Below, piece by piece: positions 25,520 through 33,151 of a stretch of DNA of 64,000 nt. Under the pieces are notes generated by a model, which made no database searches, had not been told where the DNA came from, and saw nothing but the letters and a program-made list of their open reading frames with translations. Within the stretch, counting starts at the first letter, position 1. Each line of letters opens with the position of its first letter. A program made the translations under genes and the position numbers. Origin of the DNA: Bacillota bacterium (GTDB lineage Bacteria; Bacillota; Clostridia; Christensenellales; Aristaeellaceae); assembly GCA_023411395.1 (NCBI GenBank), contig JAEYOV010000007.1, positions 116,601 to 180,600 on the forward strand, written 5' to 3'.

Positions 25520-26161
25520 TCAAATAGTCTCAAGCGCTTCACGGCGCTTTTTCAGGGTATTGAGGCTCTCCAGAACCTCGCTGTAAGGCAGTCCGCCGGC
25601 TTCCAGGCGGCTTTGGGGAACGGCAAGGCAGCCTTCCAAAAGGCTGAGCCCTTCCCTCAAAAGCTGAGGATATTCCTCCAAAGAGGTTTCGTCCAGCGCC
25701 TGATAAAGCTGGTCCTCCCCCAAACCAAACTGTTCCGCCATCATAAAGAACGCGGCGGCATCCATCCTGTCGCGGGGGGTAAACAGCGCTTGCGCCTCCA
25801 TGAGGCAATACTTCAGCCTGTCCTGGCGCAGTTCGCAAAGCAGGCTTTCCTCCCGGAGCGATAAAAGGAGCCTTGCGCTGCGGTACAAAAGCTGCTCCCG
25901 CGCTTCATCGGGCAAAGAGGTCTGCATCGCCTGTATGTACAAAATTTCCGCCATCATCAGCCGCGGCTGGGGGGCCAGGAGATCAATGACGCTTTCCACG
26001 CTCAGCTTCCCGGCGGCTGATATGTCCATGCCGCAATGCTCCCGGGAGGCATCGTCCAAAAGGCGCAGCCGGTGCGTATCATCCAGCATCTCCCCGATGC
26101 GGCGCATGAAGTCACCCATCATTTCGATCATGCGCAATACATAATCCTTCTGGAAAAACAT
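25520..26161 (-). CDS. DUF6483-like helical protein
   Basis: A 213-residue, almost wholly helical protein. The N-terminus FFQKDYVLRMIEMMGDFMRRI matches what I recall of the DUF6483 family of Firmicutes, which resembles tetratricopeptide-type helical proteins. Function is unknown. The frame is open to 26368, but AAAGGAGG with 7-9 bases spacing fixes the ATG at 26161. It begins a unit with the ABC-F and glutaredoxin genes, driven by the promoter at 26199-26227. Confidence 0.65.
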   Translation of the reverse strand: MFFQKDYVLRMIEMMGDFMRRIGEMLDDTHRLRLLDDASREHCGMDISAAGKLSVESVIDLLAPQPRLMMAEILYIQAMQTSLPDEAREQLLYRSARLLLSLREESLLCELRQDRLKYCLMEAQALFTPRDRMDAAAFFMMAEQFGLGEDQLYQALDETSLEEYPQLLREGLSLLEGCLAVPQSRLEAGGLPYSEVLESLNTLKKRREALETI

Positions 26162-26198
26162 CGGCCGGCCTCCTTTTAAAGGGCGCGTTACAGGAAAT

Positions 26199-26227
26199 AT
26201 TATACCGTAGACGCACGGCCATGACAA
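26199..26227 (-). promoter_or_regulatory. Promoter of the DUF6483-ABC-F-glutaredoxin unit
   Basis: On the - strand TTGTCA (26222-26227), 17-base spacer, TATAAT (26199-26204). It is back to back with the promoter of the AAA/TOPRIM pair. Confidence 0.8.
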
Positions 26228-26244
26228 GGCAGGAAAAATCAGGG

Positions 26245-26273
26245 TTGTCACGGTCTTGGCGAAAATGTATAAT
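26245..26273 (+). promoter_or_regulatory. Promoter of the AAA/TOPRIM pair
   Basis: TTGTCA (26245-26250), 17-base spacer, TATAAT (26268-26273), 23 bases before the ATG. The -35 boxes of the two divergent promoters are 17 bases apart. Confidence 0.8.
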
Positions 26274-26296
26274 GACCTCGAACGGAGGCTTTCAGC

Positions 26297-27187
26297 ATGC
26301 GCATTACGGATGTGTATTTGAAGAATATCGGGCCGTTTTTGCGGCGGAAGGAACTGTTTTGCCTGCATACGGACGACGACCGCGTGCTTTTGACCGGCAT
26401 CAGCGGCAGCGGAAAGAGCACGGCCCTGTGGGCCATGGCCTATTTATGGCGGCTGCTGAACCAAAATCCGGCGGAAGGGCAGGACCTGCCCGATGGCGAC
26501 CTGGCCATGCACATCACTGGACTGCCAGGCGGGGATGCGCTGGTTGTCTGGTCCGCCGGCCCTGATTTCCGAAAGGAGATGGCACAGCGCCATCCCGGTT
26601 CCCGGCCTCTTTTCGCTGACAAGGGCGCGCCGGACGCGCTCCGCGGCACGGTTACGGGGGATATGCCCAACATGATCCTGCTGGACGCCGATTTCCATTT
26701 CGCCCAGCAGTCAAAAGATTTCAGCAATGCCTGGTTTTTGACCGATGATGATGTAAAGGACGATTGGCCCCAGGCGCTCTCCCGGCTGTACCGCGACAAC
26801 CGCCCCTGTGCCGGTGAGGTGCTGACGGCTATCAACCGCCTGCTGGTGGACAAGGATCTTGTAATTGACTCCTCGGGCGATGTGCAGGTGCATTTGAAAA
26901 GCAATGAGCGCCACGGCCCCCATCAGTTGTCCATGGGGGAGCGCCACATGGCCGTGCTGTGCTTTTGCGCCGCCTGCTGCCTAAAGCCCGGCGGCGTGCT
27001 GCTTTTGGATGAGCCGGCCGTGCACCTGCATCCCAGCCAGGTGATTGGGCTGTTGTCTACGCTGGAGGGCTTCTGCCGCAGGGCGGGCGGACAGATGCTG
27101 CTTGTATCCCACAATCCGGCCATCTGGCAGCGGTACGGGGAATTGGGCCTTTCGGTGGAGCTGGAGGTAGGCCATGGCGGCAAATGA
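26297..27187 (+). CDS. ABC/SMC-like AAA ATPase, AriA-like
   Basis: A 296-residue ATPase of the AAA_15/OLD type. It has the N-terminal strand ITDVYLKNIGPF typical of SMC/OLD-like ATPases, Walker A GISGSGKST (34-42), an ABC signature LSMGE (211-215), Walker B VLLLDEP (234-240) and an H-loop at His272 (LVSHNP). The insert between Walker A and signature is short for the family. The next gene overlaps it by 14 bases and encodes a DUF4435/TOPRIM protein. This pairing is the layout of PARIS (AriA-AriB) and AbiL abortive-infection systems, in which the ATPase holds and releases the nuclease. Known AriA proteins are larger, so this would be a compact variant. Own promoter. Confidence 0.75.
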   Translation: MRITDVYLKNIGPFLRRKELFCLHTDDDRVLLTGISGSGKSTALWAMAYLWRLLNQNPAEGQDLPDGDLAMHITGLPGGDALVVWSAGPDFRKEMAQRHPGSRPLFADKGAPDALRGTVTGDMPNMILLDADFHFAQQSKDFSNAWFLTDDDVKDDWPQALSRLYRDNRPCAGEVLTAINRLLVDKDLVIDSSGDVQVHLKSNERHGPHQLSMGERHMAVLCFCAACCLKPGGVLLLDEPAVHLHPSQVIGLLSTLEGFCRRAGGQMLLVSHNPAIWQRYGELGLSVELEVGHGGK

Positions 27188-27971
27188 CAGGCCTTATGAC
27201 CTGGTTTTGAGAGAGGCGGCGGCCACGCCCAACAAGCGCGTGCTGCTGGTGGAAGGCACGGGGGATATTTCCTTTTTGACCCTGATGCTGGATAAGCCTC
27301 CCCTTCGGGATGAAAACATATTCGCCGGCTGGGTCATCGCTCCCGCGGGCGGCAAGGAGGCCGTGCTGCGCCTTTTGAAGGAGCAGCCCGATTTGCACGC
27401 CATGGTGGACAGGGACGCCTGGGATGACGCGGAATGCAAAAAGAAGGAGCGATTTTTCCCAAACCTGCACATTCTGCCCCGGTTTTGTATTGAAAATTAC
27501 CTGATCTGTCCCGAAGAGCTTGCAAAAGCGGTACCGGGTTTTGCCGAACTTACACCGCTGATTGCCATGGAAATCCCCCGGGCCGTGCGCCATGCCTGCC
27601 TGTGGCGGGCCGCCCAGCCGTTGTATGAGGAGCTTTTGCAGGCGGGGTTCAACCGGGCGCTTTTGCGCTATCCTCCCCCGGGTGAAGGGGAGCTTAAGGA
27701 GGTGCTGCAAACCTGGCAGCATCTTTTGAGCCCGGAAACGCTGAAGCAGCGGATGGAGGAGCATTTCCGCAGCGTAAAAGACGCAACAGATCAAACGCTG
27801 CTTAGAAGATATGTGCACGGCAAGGTATTCTGGCGCGGCTGTGTGGAAAACCTCGCCGCCCGCTTCTTCCCCGGCCGCAAAAGCGATGAGCTGAAGCGGG
27901 AAATCTTCCGGCGCCTTACGCTGCCCGAAGACCTGGAAAATTTTCTTCGTGGCATTTTTCTTGAAGGATGA
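27174..27971 (+). CDS. DUF4435/TOPRIM-like protein, AriB-like
   Basis: A 265-residue protein with a TOPRIM-like N-terminus: Glu27 in LLVEGTGDISF, a GGK turn at 59-61, and Asp79/Asp81 in MVDRD. It is followed by FCIENYL (about 104-110), a motif shared by DUF4435 proteins. The acidic triad could bind metal and cleave nucleic acid, as in AriB, which degrades tRNA when freed from AriA. The C-terminal 150 residues are helical and unrecognised. It overlaps the upstream ATPase gene by 14 bases, so they are translated together. A phage-defence role is inferred from architecture only. Confidence 0.75.
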   Translation: MAANDRPYDLVLREAAATPNKRVLLVEGTGDISFLTLMLDKPPLRDENIFAGWVIAPAGGKEAVLRLLKEQPDLHAMVDRDAWDDAECKKKERFFPNLHILPRFCIENYLICPEELAKAVPGFAELTPLIAMEIPRAVRHACLWRAAQPLYEELLQAGFNRALLRYPPPGEGELKEVLQTWQHLLSPETLKQRMEEHFRSVKDATDQTLLRRYVHGKVFWRGCVENLAARFFPGRKSDELKREIFRRLTLPEDLENFLRGIFLEG

Positions 27972-28019
27972 CCGCATGAAGGCATGCAATATTTACCAAT
28001 GAAAGAGGAGGCGCAACCC

Positions 28020-28466
28020 ATGAAGCAATTTTTCAAGGATTTCCGGGCCTTCGCCATGAAAGGCAACGTACTGGACCTGGCTGTGGGCGTCATCATCGGC
28101 GCGGCTTTCGGAAGAATCGTCACCTCCCTGGTCAACGACATCTTCATGCCATTGATCGGCCTCCTCGTTGGCAACATCAACCTGTCCGGCGCGTTTTATC
28201 CCCTGGATGGCAAAATCGCGGCTTATGAGACCATTGAGGCCGCCGCGGCCAAGGGCGTAGGCACGCTGAACTACGGCATGTTCCTGCAGGCTGTTATCGA
28301 TTTTGTGCTCATGGCGCTGTGCGTGTTCCTGTTTGTGAAGCTCATCGCCAGGCTTTCTATCAAAAGGAAGGAAGAACCCGCCCCGGCGCCCCGGCTGTGC
28401 CGCTTCTGCAGACAGCCCGTTCACGAGGAAGCCACCCGCTGCCCGCATTGCACAAGCGAACTGTGA
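28020..28466 (+). CDS. mscL: Large-conductance mechanosensitive channel with C-terminal zinc ribbon
   Basis: A 148-residue MscL, which opens under membrane tension to release solutes after osmotic downshock. Membrane helix 1 is about 18-40 (LAVGVIIGAAFGRIVTSLV) and helix 2 about 84-110. After the cytoplasmic helix the protein continues into a zinc-ribbon-like tail with Cys127, Cys130, Cys141 and Cys144 (CRFC...CPHC), which standard MscL lacks. GAGGAGG lies 8 bases before the ATG at 28020; in-frame codons upstream are not supported. It follows the AAA/TOPRIM pair by 48 bases. Confidence 0.92.
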   Translation: MKQFFKDFRAFAMKGNVLDLAVGVIIGAAFGRIVTSLVNDIFMPLIGLLVGNINLSGAFYPLDGKIAAYETIEAAAAKGVGTLNYGMFLQAVIDFVLMALCVFLFVKLIARLSIKRKEEPAPAPRLCRFCRQPVHEEATRCPHCTSEL

Positions 28467-28529
28467 TCAGGGGCGCTGTTCCTGGCCTTAAAGATGCATT
28501 CTCATTGACGGTTGCCAGCCGATAAGGGC

Positions 28530-28559
28530 GGGCGGTTGATAACCGCCCCTACGATTTTT
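28530..28559 (+). terminator. Terminator after mscL
   Basis: GGGCGGTT (28530-28537), 3-base loop, AACCGCCC (28541-28548), then CTACGATTTTT. Confidence 0.75.
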
Positions 28560-28629
28560 GTGGGGGCGGTTTTCCTTGCGTACAATGAACTTGTGTGATA
28601 ACAGACTCTTATCTTTTCCCCATAATACA

Positions 28630-28793
28630 GGGATTCCCAAGGGATATATTCCGGCTGGCTCAATCGACGCACTGCTTCACTGCCGCTCACATTGCTCGTT
28701 TCGCCAGCTTCCTCCGCCTCGCTTTATCCGCCACAGGCGGCGCTCGGCTACGGAACCTTTGGCGGTGGGTCCAGGGAGGCAGAGCCTCCCTGG
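28630..28793 (-). repeat. Double-hairpin repeat interrupted by a 108-bp cassette
   Basis: 28630-28649 and 28758-28793 together match the reverse complement of the intact repeat at 32826-32884. Between them, 28650-28757 is a 108-bp cassette that aligns end to end, in reverse complement, with 33010-33119. The host stem (CCAAGG at 28637, CCTTTGG at 28756) can still pair around the cassette. Confidence 0.7.
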
Positions 28794-28827
28794 TGGTGTG
28801 CAGTTGGGGAAATTCCCATCCCACACA

Positions 28828-28856
28828 TTGCGAAAGTACGTTCGCTGTGCTACACT
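28828..28856 (+). promoter_or_regulatory. Promoter of the DUF362-uvrA unit
   Basis: TTGCGA (28828-28833), 17-base spacer, TACACT (28851-28856), 30 bases before the ATG. Confidence 0.65.
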
Positions 28857-28886
28857 ATGCTGGTATCAATTTTCGGGAGGACAATC

Positions 28887-29990
28887 ATGGAGCCGGCGAA
28901 GGTATATTTCACAAGCCTGCGGGTCACGGACGGCCGCAGCCTGCTTGACAAGCTGCGCCGCCTGGTAAAGAAGGCGGGCATTGAGAGCATCGATTTCAAG
29001 AAAAAATTCACGGCCATCAAGCTGCATTTCGGGGAGCCTGGGAACTTATCCTTCGTGCGGCCCAATTATGCCAAGGTGCTGGTGGATCTGGTGCGTGATA
29101 GCGGCGGCATGCCCTTTTTGACCGACTGCAACACCCTATATGTGGGCAGGAGAAAAAATGCGCTGGACCATATCGATGCCGCTTACGAAAACGGGTTCTC
29201 TCCCTTTTCCACAGGCTGTCATGTGATCATCGGCGACGGATTGAAGGGCACGGACGAGGCGCTGGTGAAGATCCCGGGCGAATATGTGAAGGAAGCCAAG
29301 ATCGGCCGCGCGGTGATGGACGCGGACGTGTTTTTAAGCCTCACCCACTTCAAGGGCCATGAGGGCACGGGCTTCGGCGGGGCCATCAAAAACATCGGCA
29401 TGGGCTGCGGCTCCAGGGCCGGCAAGATGGAAATGCATGTTTCCGGCAAGCCGGAGGTGGATGAGGAATTGTGCGTACACTGCGGCAAATGCCGCAAGGA
29501 ATGCGCCCACGAAGCCATCACCTTTCCCCATAAAAAAGCGCACATCAACTGGGACAAGTGCGTGGGCTGCGGCCGCTGCATCGGCGCATGCCCGGAGGAT
29601 GCGATCCAGCCCACGGGCGACCAGAGCAACGATATTCTCAATAGGAAGATCGCGGAGTACTCCCTGGCGGTTCTTAAAGGCCGGCCCCACTTCCACGTGA
29701 GCCTGGTTATGGATATCTCCCCCGTGTGCGACTGCCACGATTACAACGACGCGCCCATACTGCCGGATGTGGGCATGTTCGCCTCCTTCGACCCGGTAGC
29801 GCTGGACCAGGCCTGCGTGGACGCCTGCTTGAAGCTTTCCCCGCTGCCCGGCAGCAAGCTTTCCGAGGTGCCGCATATCAGCAACGATCCTTTCAGGAAC
29901 AGCCATCCTGATACCAACTGGGTAACCCAATTAACCCACGGCGAAAAACTGGGGCTGGGTTTAAGAGCTTATGAATTGATCGAGGTGTGA
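28887..29990 (+). CDS. DUF362 domain protein with 4Fe-4S ferredoxin motifs
   Basis: A 367-residue cytoplasmic protein. DUF362 covers most of the length (AIKLHFGEPGN, VFLSLTHFKGHEGTGFGGAIKNIGMG). Inserted near the middle (about 195-235) are two ferredoxin motifs, CVHCGKCRKEC and CVGCGRCIGAC, each able to hold a 4Fe-4S cluster. Members occur widely in anaerobes; the reaction is not established. The frame is open to 28692 through the repeat, but GGGAGG lies 6 bases before the ATG at 28887. uvrA follows after 3 bases. Confidence 0.88.
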   Translation: MEPAKVYFTSLRVTDGRSLLDKLRRLVKKAGIESIDFKKKFTAIKLHFGEPGNLSFVRPNYAKVLVDLVRDSGGMPFLTDCNTLYVGRRKNALDHIDAAYENGFSPFSTGCHVIIGDGLKGTDEALVKIPGEYVKEAKIGRAVMDADVFLSLTHFKGHEGTGFGGAIKNIGMGCGSRAGKMEMHVSGKPEVDEELCVHCGKCRKECAHEAITFPHKKAHINWDKCVGCGRCIGACPEDAIQPTGDQSNDILNRKIAEYSLAVLKGRPHFHVSLVMDISPVCDCHDYNDAPILPDVGMFASFDPVALDQACVDACLKLSPLPGSKLSEVPHISNDPFRNSHPDTNWVTQLTHGEKLGLGLRAYELIEV

Positions 29991-29993
29991 CGC

Positions 29994-32825
29994 TTGCGCA
30001 ATACGCTGTTTGTAAAAGGGGCACGGGAGCACAACCTGAAAAACATCGATCTGGAAATCCCCCGCGACAAGCTGGTGGTGTTCACGGGGCTGTCCGGGTC
30101 GGGAAAAAGCTCCCTTGCTTTTGACACCATCTACGCCGAGGGCCAAAGGCGGTACGTGGAGTCACTGTCCGCCTACGCCCGGCAGTTTTTGGGGCAGATG
30201 GAGAAGCCGGACATCGATTATATCGAGGGCCTGTCCCCGGCCATCTCCATCGACCAGAAGACCACCAGCCGCAACCCCCGCTCCACCGTGGGCACGGTGA
30301 CCGAGGTGCATGATTACCTGCGTCTTTTGTACGCCCGCATCGGCACGCCCCACTGCCCGCAGTGCGGGAAAGAAATTAACCAGCAGACCATTGACCAGAT
30401 GGTGGATCAAATATTGTCCTACCCGGAGGGCACGAGAATGCAGGTGCTGGCTCCCGTCGTCCGGGGCCGCAAGGGCGAGCACGCAAGGATTTTGGAGGAT
30501 GCCCGCAAGGGCGGCTTTGTGCGCGTGCGCATCGACGGCACGCTGTTCGAGATCGATGATACGCCGCCCCTGGACAAGCAAAAGAAGCACTCCATCGAGA
30601 TTGTCATCGACCGGCTTGTGATCCGGGCTGGGAAGGAAATGTCAAAGCGCCTCACCGACAGCATGGAAACGGCAGCGGGGCAATCGGGCGGGCTGATATT
30701 GATCGACCTGGGCGAGCAGGGGGAAATATTGTTCTCCCAGAACTACGCCTGCGCCGACTGCGGCATCTCCATTGAAGAGCTGGCGCCCCGGCTTTTTTCC
30801 TTCAACAGCCCCTTTGGCGCCTGCCCCACCTGCGCGGGCCTTGGCACGCTGATGAAGATCAGCCCCGACATCGTGCTGCCTGACCGCAGCCTGTCGCTCA
30901 ACCAGGGCGCCATCAACGCCATGGGCTGGAACGTGAAGGATCCCTCCAGCATCGCCAACATGTTCTTTGCGGCCCTGGCCCAAAAGTATGGCTTCGATAT
31001 GGATACGCCTGTTCAGGACCTGCCGGAAAACATCGCGAACCTCCTGCTGTACGGTACCGGCAAGGAAAAGATCACCGTCCATTACGCCGGGCAGAACGGC
31101 TCCGGCCACTTCGACGCGCCGTATGAGGGCATCATCCCTTCTCTGGAGCGGCGCTACCGGGAAACCGCCAGCGATGGCATGAAAGCCCTGTACGAGGAAT
31201 ACATGGTAGCGGACGAATGTCCCGACTGCCATGGCCGCAGGCTGAAGCCGGAAGCGCTGGCCGTCACCGTGGGCGGGGAAAATATCAGCAAGATCAGCGA
31301 CTTGAGCGTTCTGGACGCCAGGGAGTTTTTCAGGCACCTTACGCTTACCGAAAAGCAATCCCTCATCGCCACCCAGATATTGAAGGAAATCAACGCCCGC
31401 CTGGGCTTTCTGGTGGATGTGGGCTTGGATTATCTGACGCTCTCCAGGGCGGCGGGCAGCCTGTCCGGCGGGGAGGCGCAAAGAATCCGCCTGGCGACGC
31501 AAATCGGTTCCTCGCTTGTGGGCGTGCTGTATATCCTGGACGAGCCCTCCATCGGCCTGCACCAAAGGGACAACGCCAGGCTGCTTACGACCTTGAAGCA
31601 TCTTCGGGATATTGGCAATACCCTGATCGTAGTGGAGCACGACGAGGAAACCATGTACGCCGCCGACTACATTGTGGATATCGGCCCCGGCGCCGGCGCT
31701 CACGGCGGCCACATCGTGGCCCAGGGCACGGTGGATGAGATCATTGCCAACCCCGATTCCCTTACGGGGCAATATTTGTGCGGCAAGAAAAGCATTCCCG
31801 TACCGGAAAAGCGCCGCAAGCCCACGGGCATCCTCACCATCCGGGGCGCCCGTGAGCACAACCTGAAAGGCATCGACGCCACCATTCCCCTGGGGGTTCT
31901 GACCTGCGTCACGGGTGTGTCCGGCAGCGGCAAATCAAGCCTTGTCAACGAAATCCTCTACAAATACCTGGCCAAGCATCTGAACAGGGCCAAGACCCGG
32001 CCCGGCGCGTTTGACAGGTTGGAGGGCATGGAGCAGCTCGACAAGATCATCGACATCGACCAGTCGCCCATCGGCCGCACGCCAAGAAGCAACCCAGCCA
32101 CCTACACGGGGCTGTTCGACCTTATCCGCAAGGTATTTGCCTTGACCCCCGACGCAAAAGCCAGGGGCTACAAGGAAAACCGGTTTTCCTTCAATGTCAA
32201 GGGCGGGCGGTGCGAAGCCTGCTCCGGCGACGGGCTGATCAAAATCGAAATGCACTTCCTGCCCGATATCTACGTTCCCTGCGAGGTGTGCAAGGGCAAG
32301 CGCTACAACCGGGAGACGCTGGAGGTGCACTACCGGGGCAAGTCCATCCACGATGTGCTGGAGATGACCGTGGAAGAGGGCCTGGCCTACTTTGAAAACC
32401 ATCCGCAGATTCAGCGCAAGCTGGAGACGCTCTACGATGTGGGCCTGGGCTACATGAAGCTGGGCCAGTCCAGCACCACGCTGTCTGGCGGCGAGGCCCA
32501 GCGGGTGAAGCTTGCTACGGAACTGAGCAAAAGAGCCACCGGCAAAACCGTGTATGTGCTGGATGAGCCCACCACCGGCCTTCACATGGCCGATGTGGAC
32601 CGGCTGGTGCAGGTATTGCAGCGGCTGGTGGACGCCGGCAACAGCGTGATCGTGATCGAGCACAACCTGGACATCATCAAGACCGCCGATTACATCATCG
32701 ACCTGGGCCCGGAGGGCGGCCACCGGGGCGGGCAAATCATCGCCCAGGGCACGCCGGAAGAGCTGTGCAAAGTGGAGGCAAGCCATACAGGACAGTACTT
32801 GAAAGCCATGCTTAAGAGACGGTAA
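29994..32825 (+). CDS. uvrA: Excinuclease ABC subunit A
   Basis: A 943-residue UvrA, the damage-recognition ATPase of nucleotide excision repair. Both ATPase modules are present: GLSGSGKSSLAFDT with LSGGEAQRIRLA, and GVSGSGKSSLVNE with LSGGEAQRVKLA and VLDEPTTGLH. Two zinc modules are seen (CADCG...CPTC and CEAC...CEVC). Length is normal. The start is TTG at 29994, preceded by GAGGTG; it follows the DUF362 stop by 3 bases, so the two are cotranscribed. No uvrB or uvrC lies in the window. Confidence 0.97.
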   Translation: MRNTLFVKGAREHNLKNIDLEIPRDKLVVFTGLSGSGKSSLAFDTIYAEGQRRYVESLSAYARQFLGQMEKPDIDYIEGLSPAISIDQKTTSRNPRSTVGTVTEVHDYLRLLYARIGTPHCPQCGKEINQQTIDQMVDQILSYPEGTRMQVLAPVVRGRKGEHARILEDARKGGFVRVRIDGTLFEIDDTPPLDKQKKHSIEIVIDRLVIRAGKEMSKRLTDSMETAAGQSGGLILIDLGEQGEILFSQNYACADCGISIEELAPRLFSFNSPFGACPTCAGLGTLMKISPDIVLPDRSLSLNQGAINAMGWNVKDPSSIANMFFAALAQKYGFDMDTPVQDLPENIANLLLYGTGKEKITVHYAGQNGSGHFDAPYEGIIPSLERRYRETASDGMKALYEEYMVADECPDCHGRRLKPEALAVTVGGENISKISDLSVLDAREFFRHLTLTEKQSLIATQILKEINARLGFLVDVGLDYLTLSRAAGSLSGGEAQRIRLATQIGSSLVGVLYILDEPSIGLHQRDNARLLTTLKHLRDIGNTLIVVEHDEETMYAADYIVDIGPGAGAHGGHIVAQGTVDEIIANPDSLTGQYLCGKKSIPVPEKRRKPTGILTIRGAREHNLKGIDATIPLGVLTCVTGVSGSGKSSLVNEILYKYLAKHLNRAKTRPGAFDRLEGMEQLDKIIDIDQSPIGRTPRSNPATYTGLFDLIRKVFALTPDAKARGYKENRFSFNVKGGRCEACSGDGLIKIEMHFLPDIYVPCEVCKGKRYNRETLEVHYRGKSIHDVLEMTVEEGLAYFENHPQIQRKLETLYDVGLGYMKLGQSSTTLSGGEAQRVKLATELSKRATGKTVYVLDEPTTGLHMADVDRLVQVLQRLVDAGNSVIVIEHNLDIIKTADYIIDLGPEGGHRGGQIIAQGTPEELCKVEASHTGQYLKAMLKRR

Positions 32826-32884
32826 CCAGGGAGGCTCCGCCTCCCTGGACCCACCGCCCAAGGGATATATCCCTTGGGAATCCC
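32826..32884 (+). repeat. Double-hairpin repeat, intact copy
   Basis: Hairpin 1 CCAGGGAGGC-tcc-GCCTCCCTGG, linker ACCCACCGC, hairpin 2 CCAAGGGATATATCCCTTGG, then GAATCCC. It starts right after the uvrA stop and may terminate it. Related units are at 28630-28793 (interrupted) and 40105-40162. Confidence 0.75.
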
Positions 32885-33151
32885 TATATGAGGGAAATCA
32901 ATGGGCATGCAGCTACTTGGGCATATAAAAAAACAAAGAGTGCTGTGAAATACCCGGCACTCTTTGATTATGAATCTCATTGAAAGTTTTTCGGGGATGG
33001 GTGCGGGAAGGCTCCGAAGCCTGGCCGCCCCCAGTGGGGGCAAAGCGCCAGGCGAAGGAGGCCAGCGAAACGAGCCGTGAAAGCGGCAGCGAATCACGGC
33101 GACGATTGAGATGGCCGGAGAATTTTTTCAAAAAGGCCCCTTCCCGCAAGT
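32885..33151. other. Repeat-containing intergenic region
   Basis: No gene is supported between convergent uvrA and lpdA. The main content is the cassette-bearing hairpin at 33003-33147. Confidence 0.6.
33003..33147 (+). repeat. Hairpin repeat carrying a 110-bp cassette
   Basis: Outer arms GCGGGAAGG (33003-33011) and CCTTCCCGC (33139-33147) enclose a 110-bp cassette (33010-33119). The flanks match, in reverse complement, the cassette-free repeat at 3581-3641. Inside the cassette are stems GCCTGG/CCAGGC, GCCCCC/GGGGGC, GGCCA/TGGCC and CCGTGA/TCACGG. The best-conserved stretch between the two cassettes is GCGAAACGAGC plus AGCGGCAG. Confidence 0.7.

Larger units (their letters stand above)
28467..28886. 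other. Repeat-rich intergenic region
   Basis: No gene is supported. It holds the mscL terminator (28530-28559), a double-hairpin repeat interrupted by a 108-bp cassette (28630-28793) and the DUF362 promoter (28828-28856). Confidence 0.65.

Noticed and set aside
26297..27971. Calling the AAA/TOPRIM pair a classical OLD nuclease or a confirmed PARIS locus
   Set aside because: OLD proteins have ATPase and TOPRIM in one chain, and the ATPase here is shorter than AriA; only a PARIS/AbiL-like label is supported.
28692..28886. Longer N-terminus of the DUF362 protein from 28692
   Set aside because: It would translate through the dispersed repeat and the promoter; the ATG at 28887 has a proper RBS.
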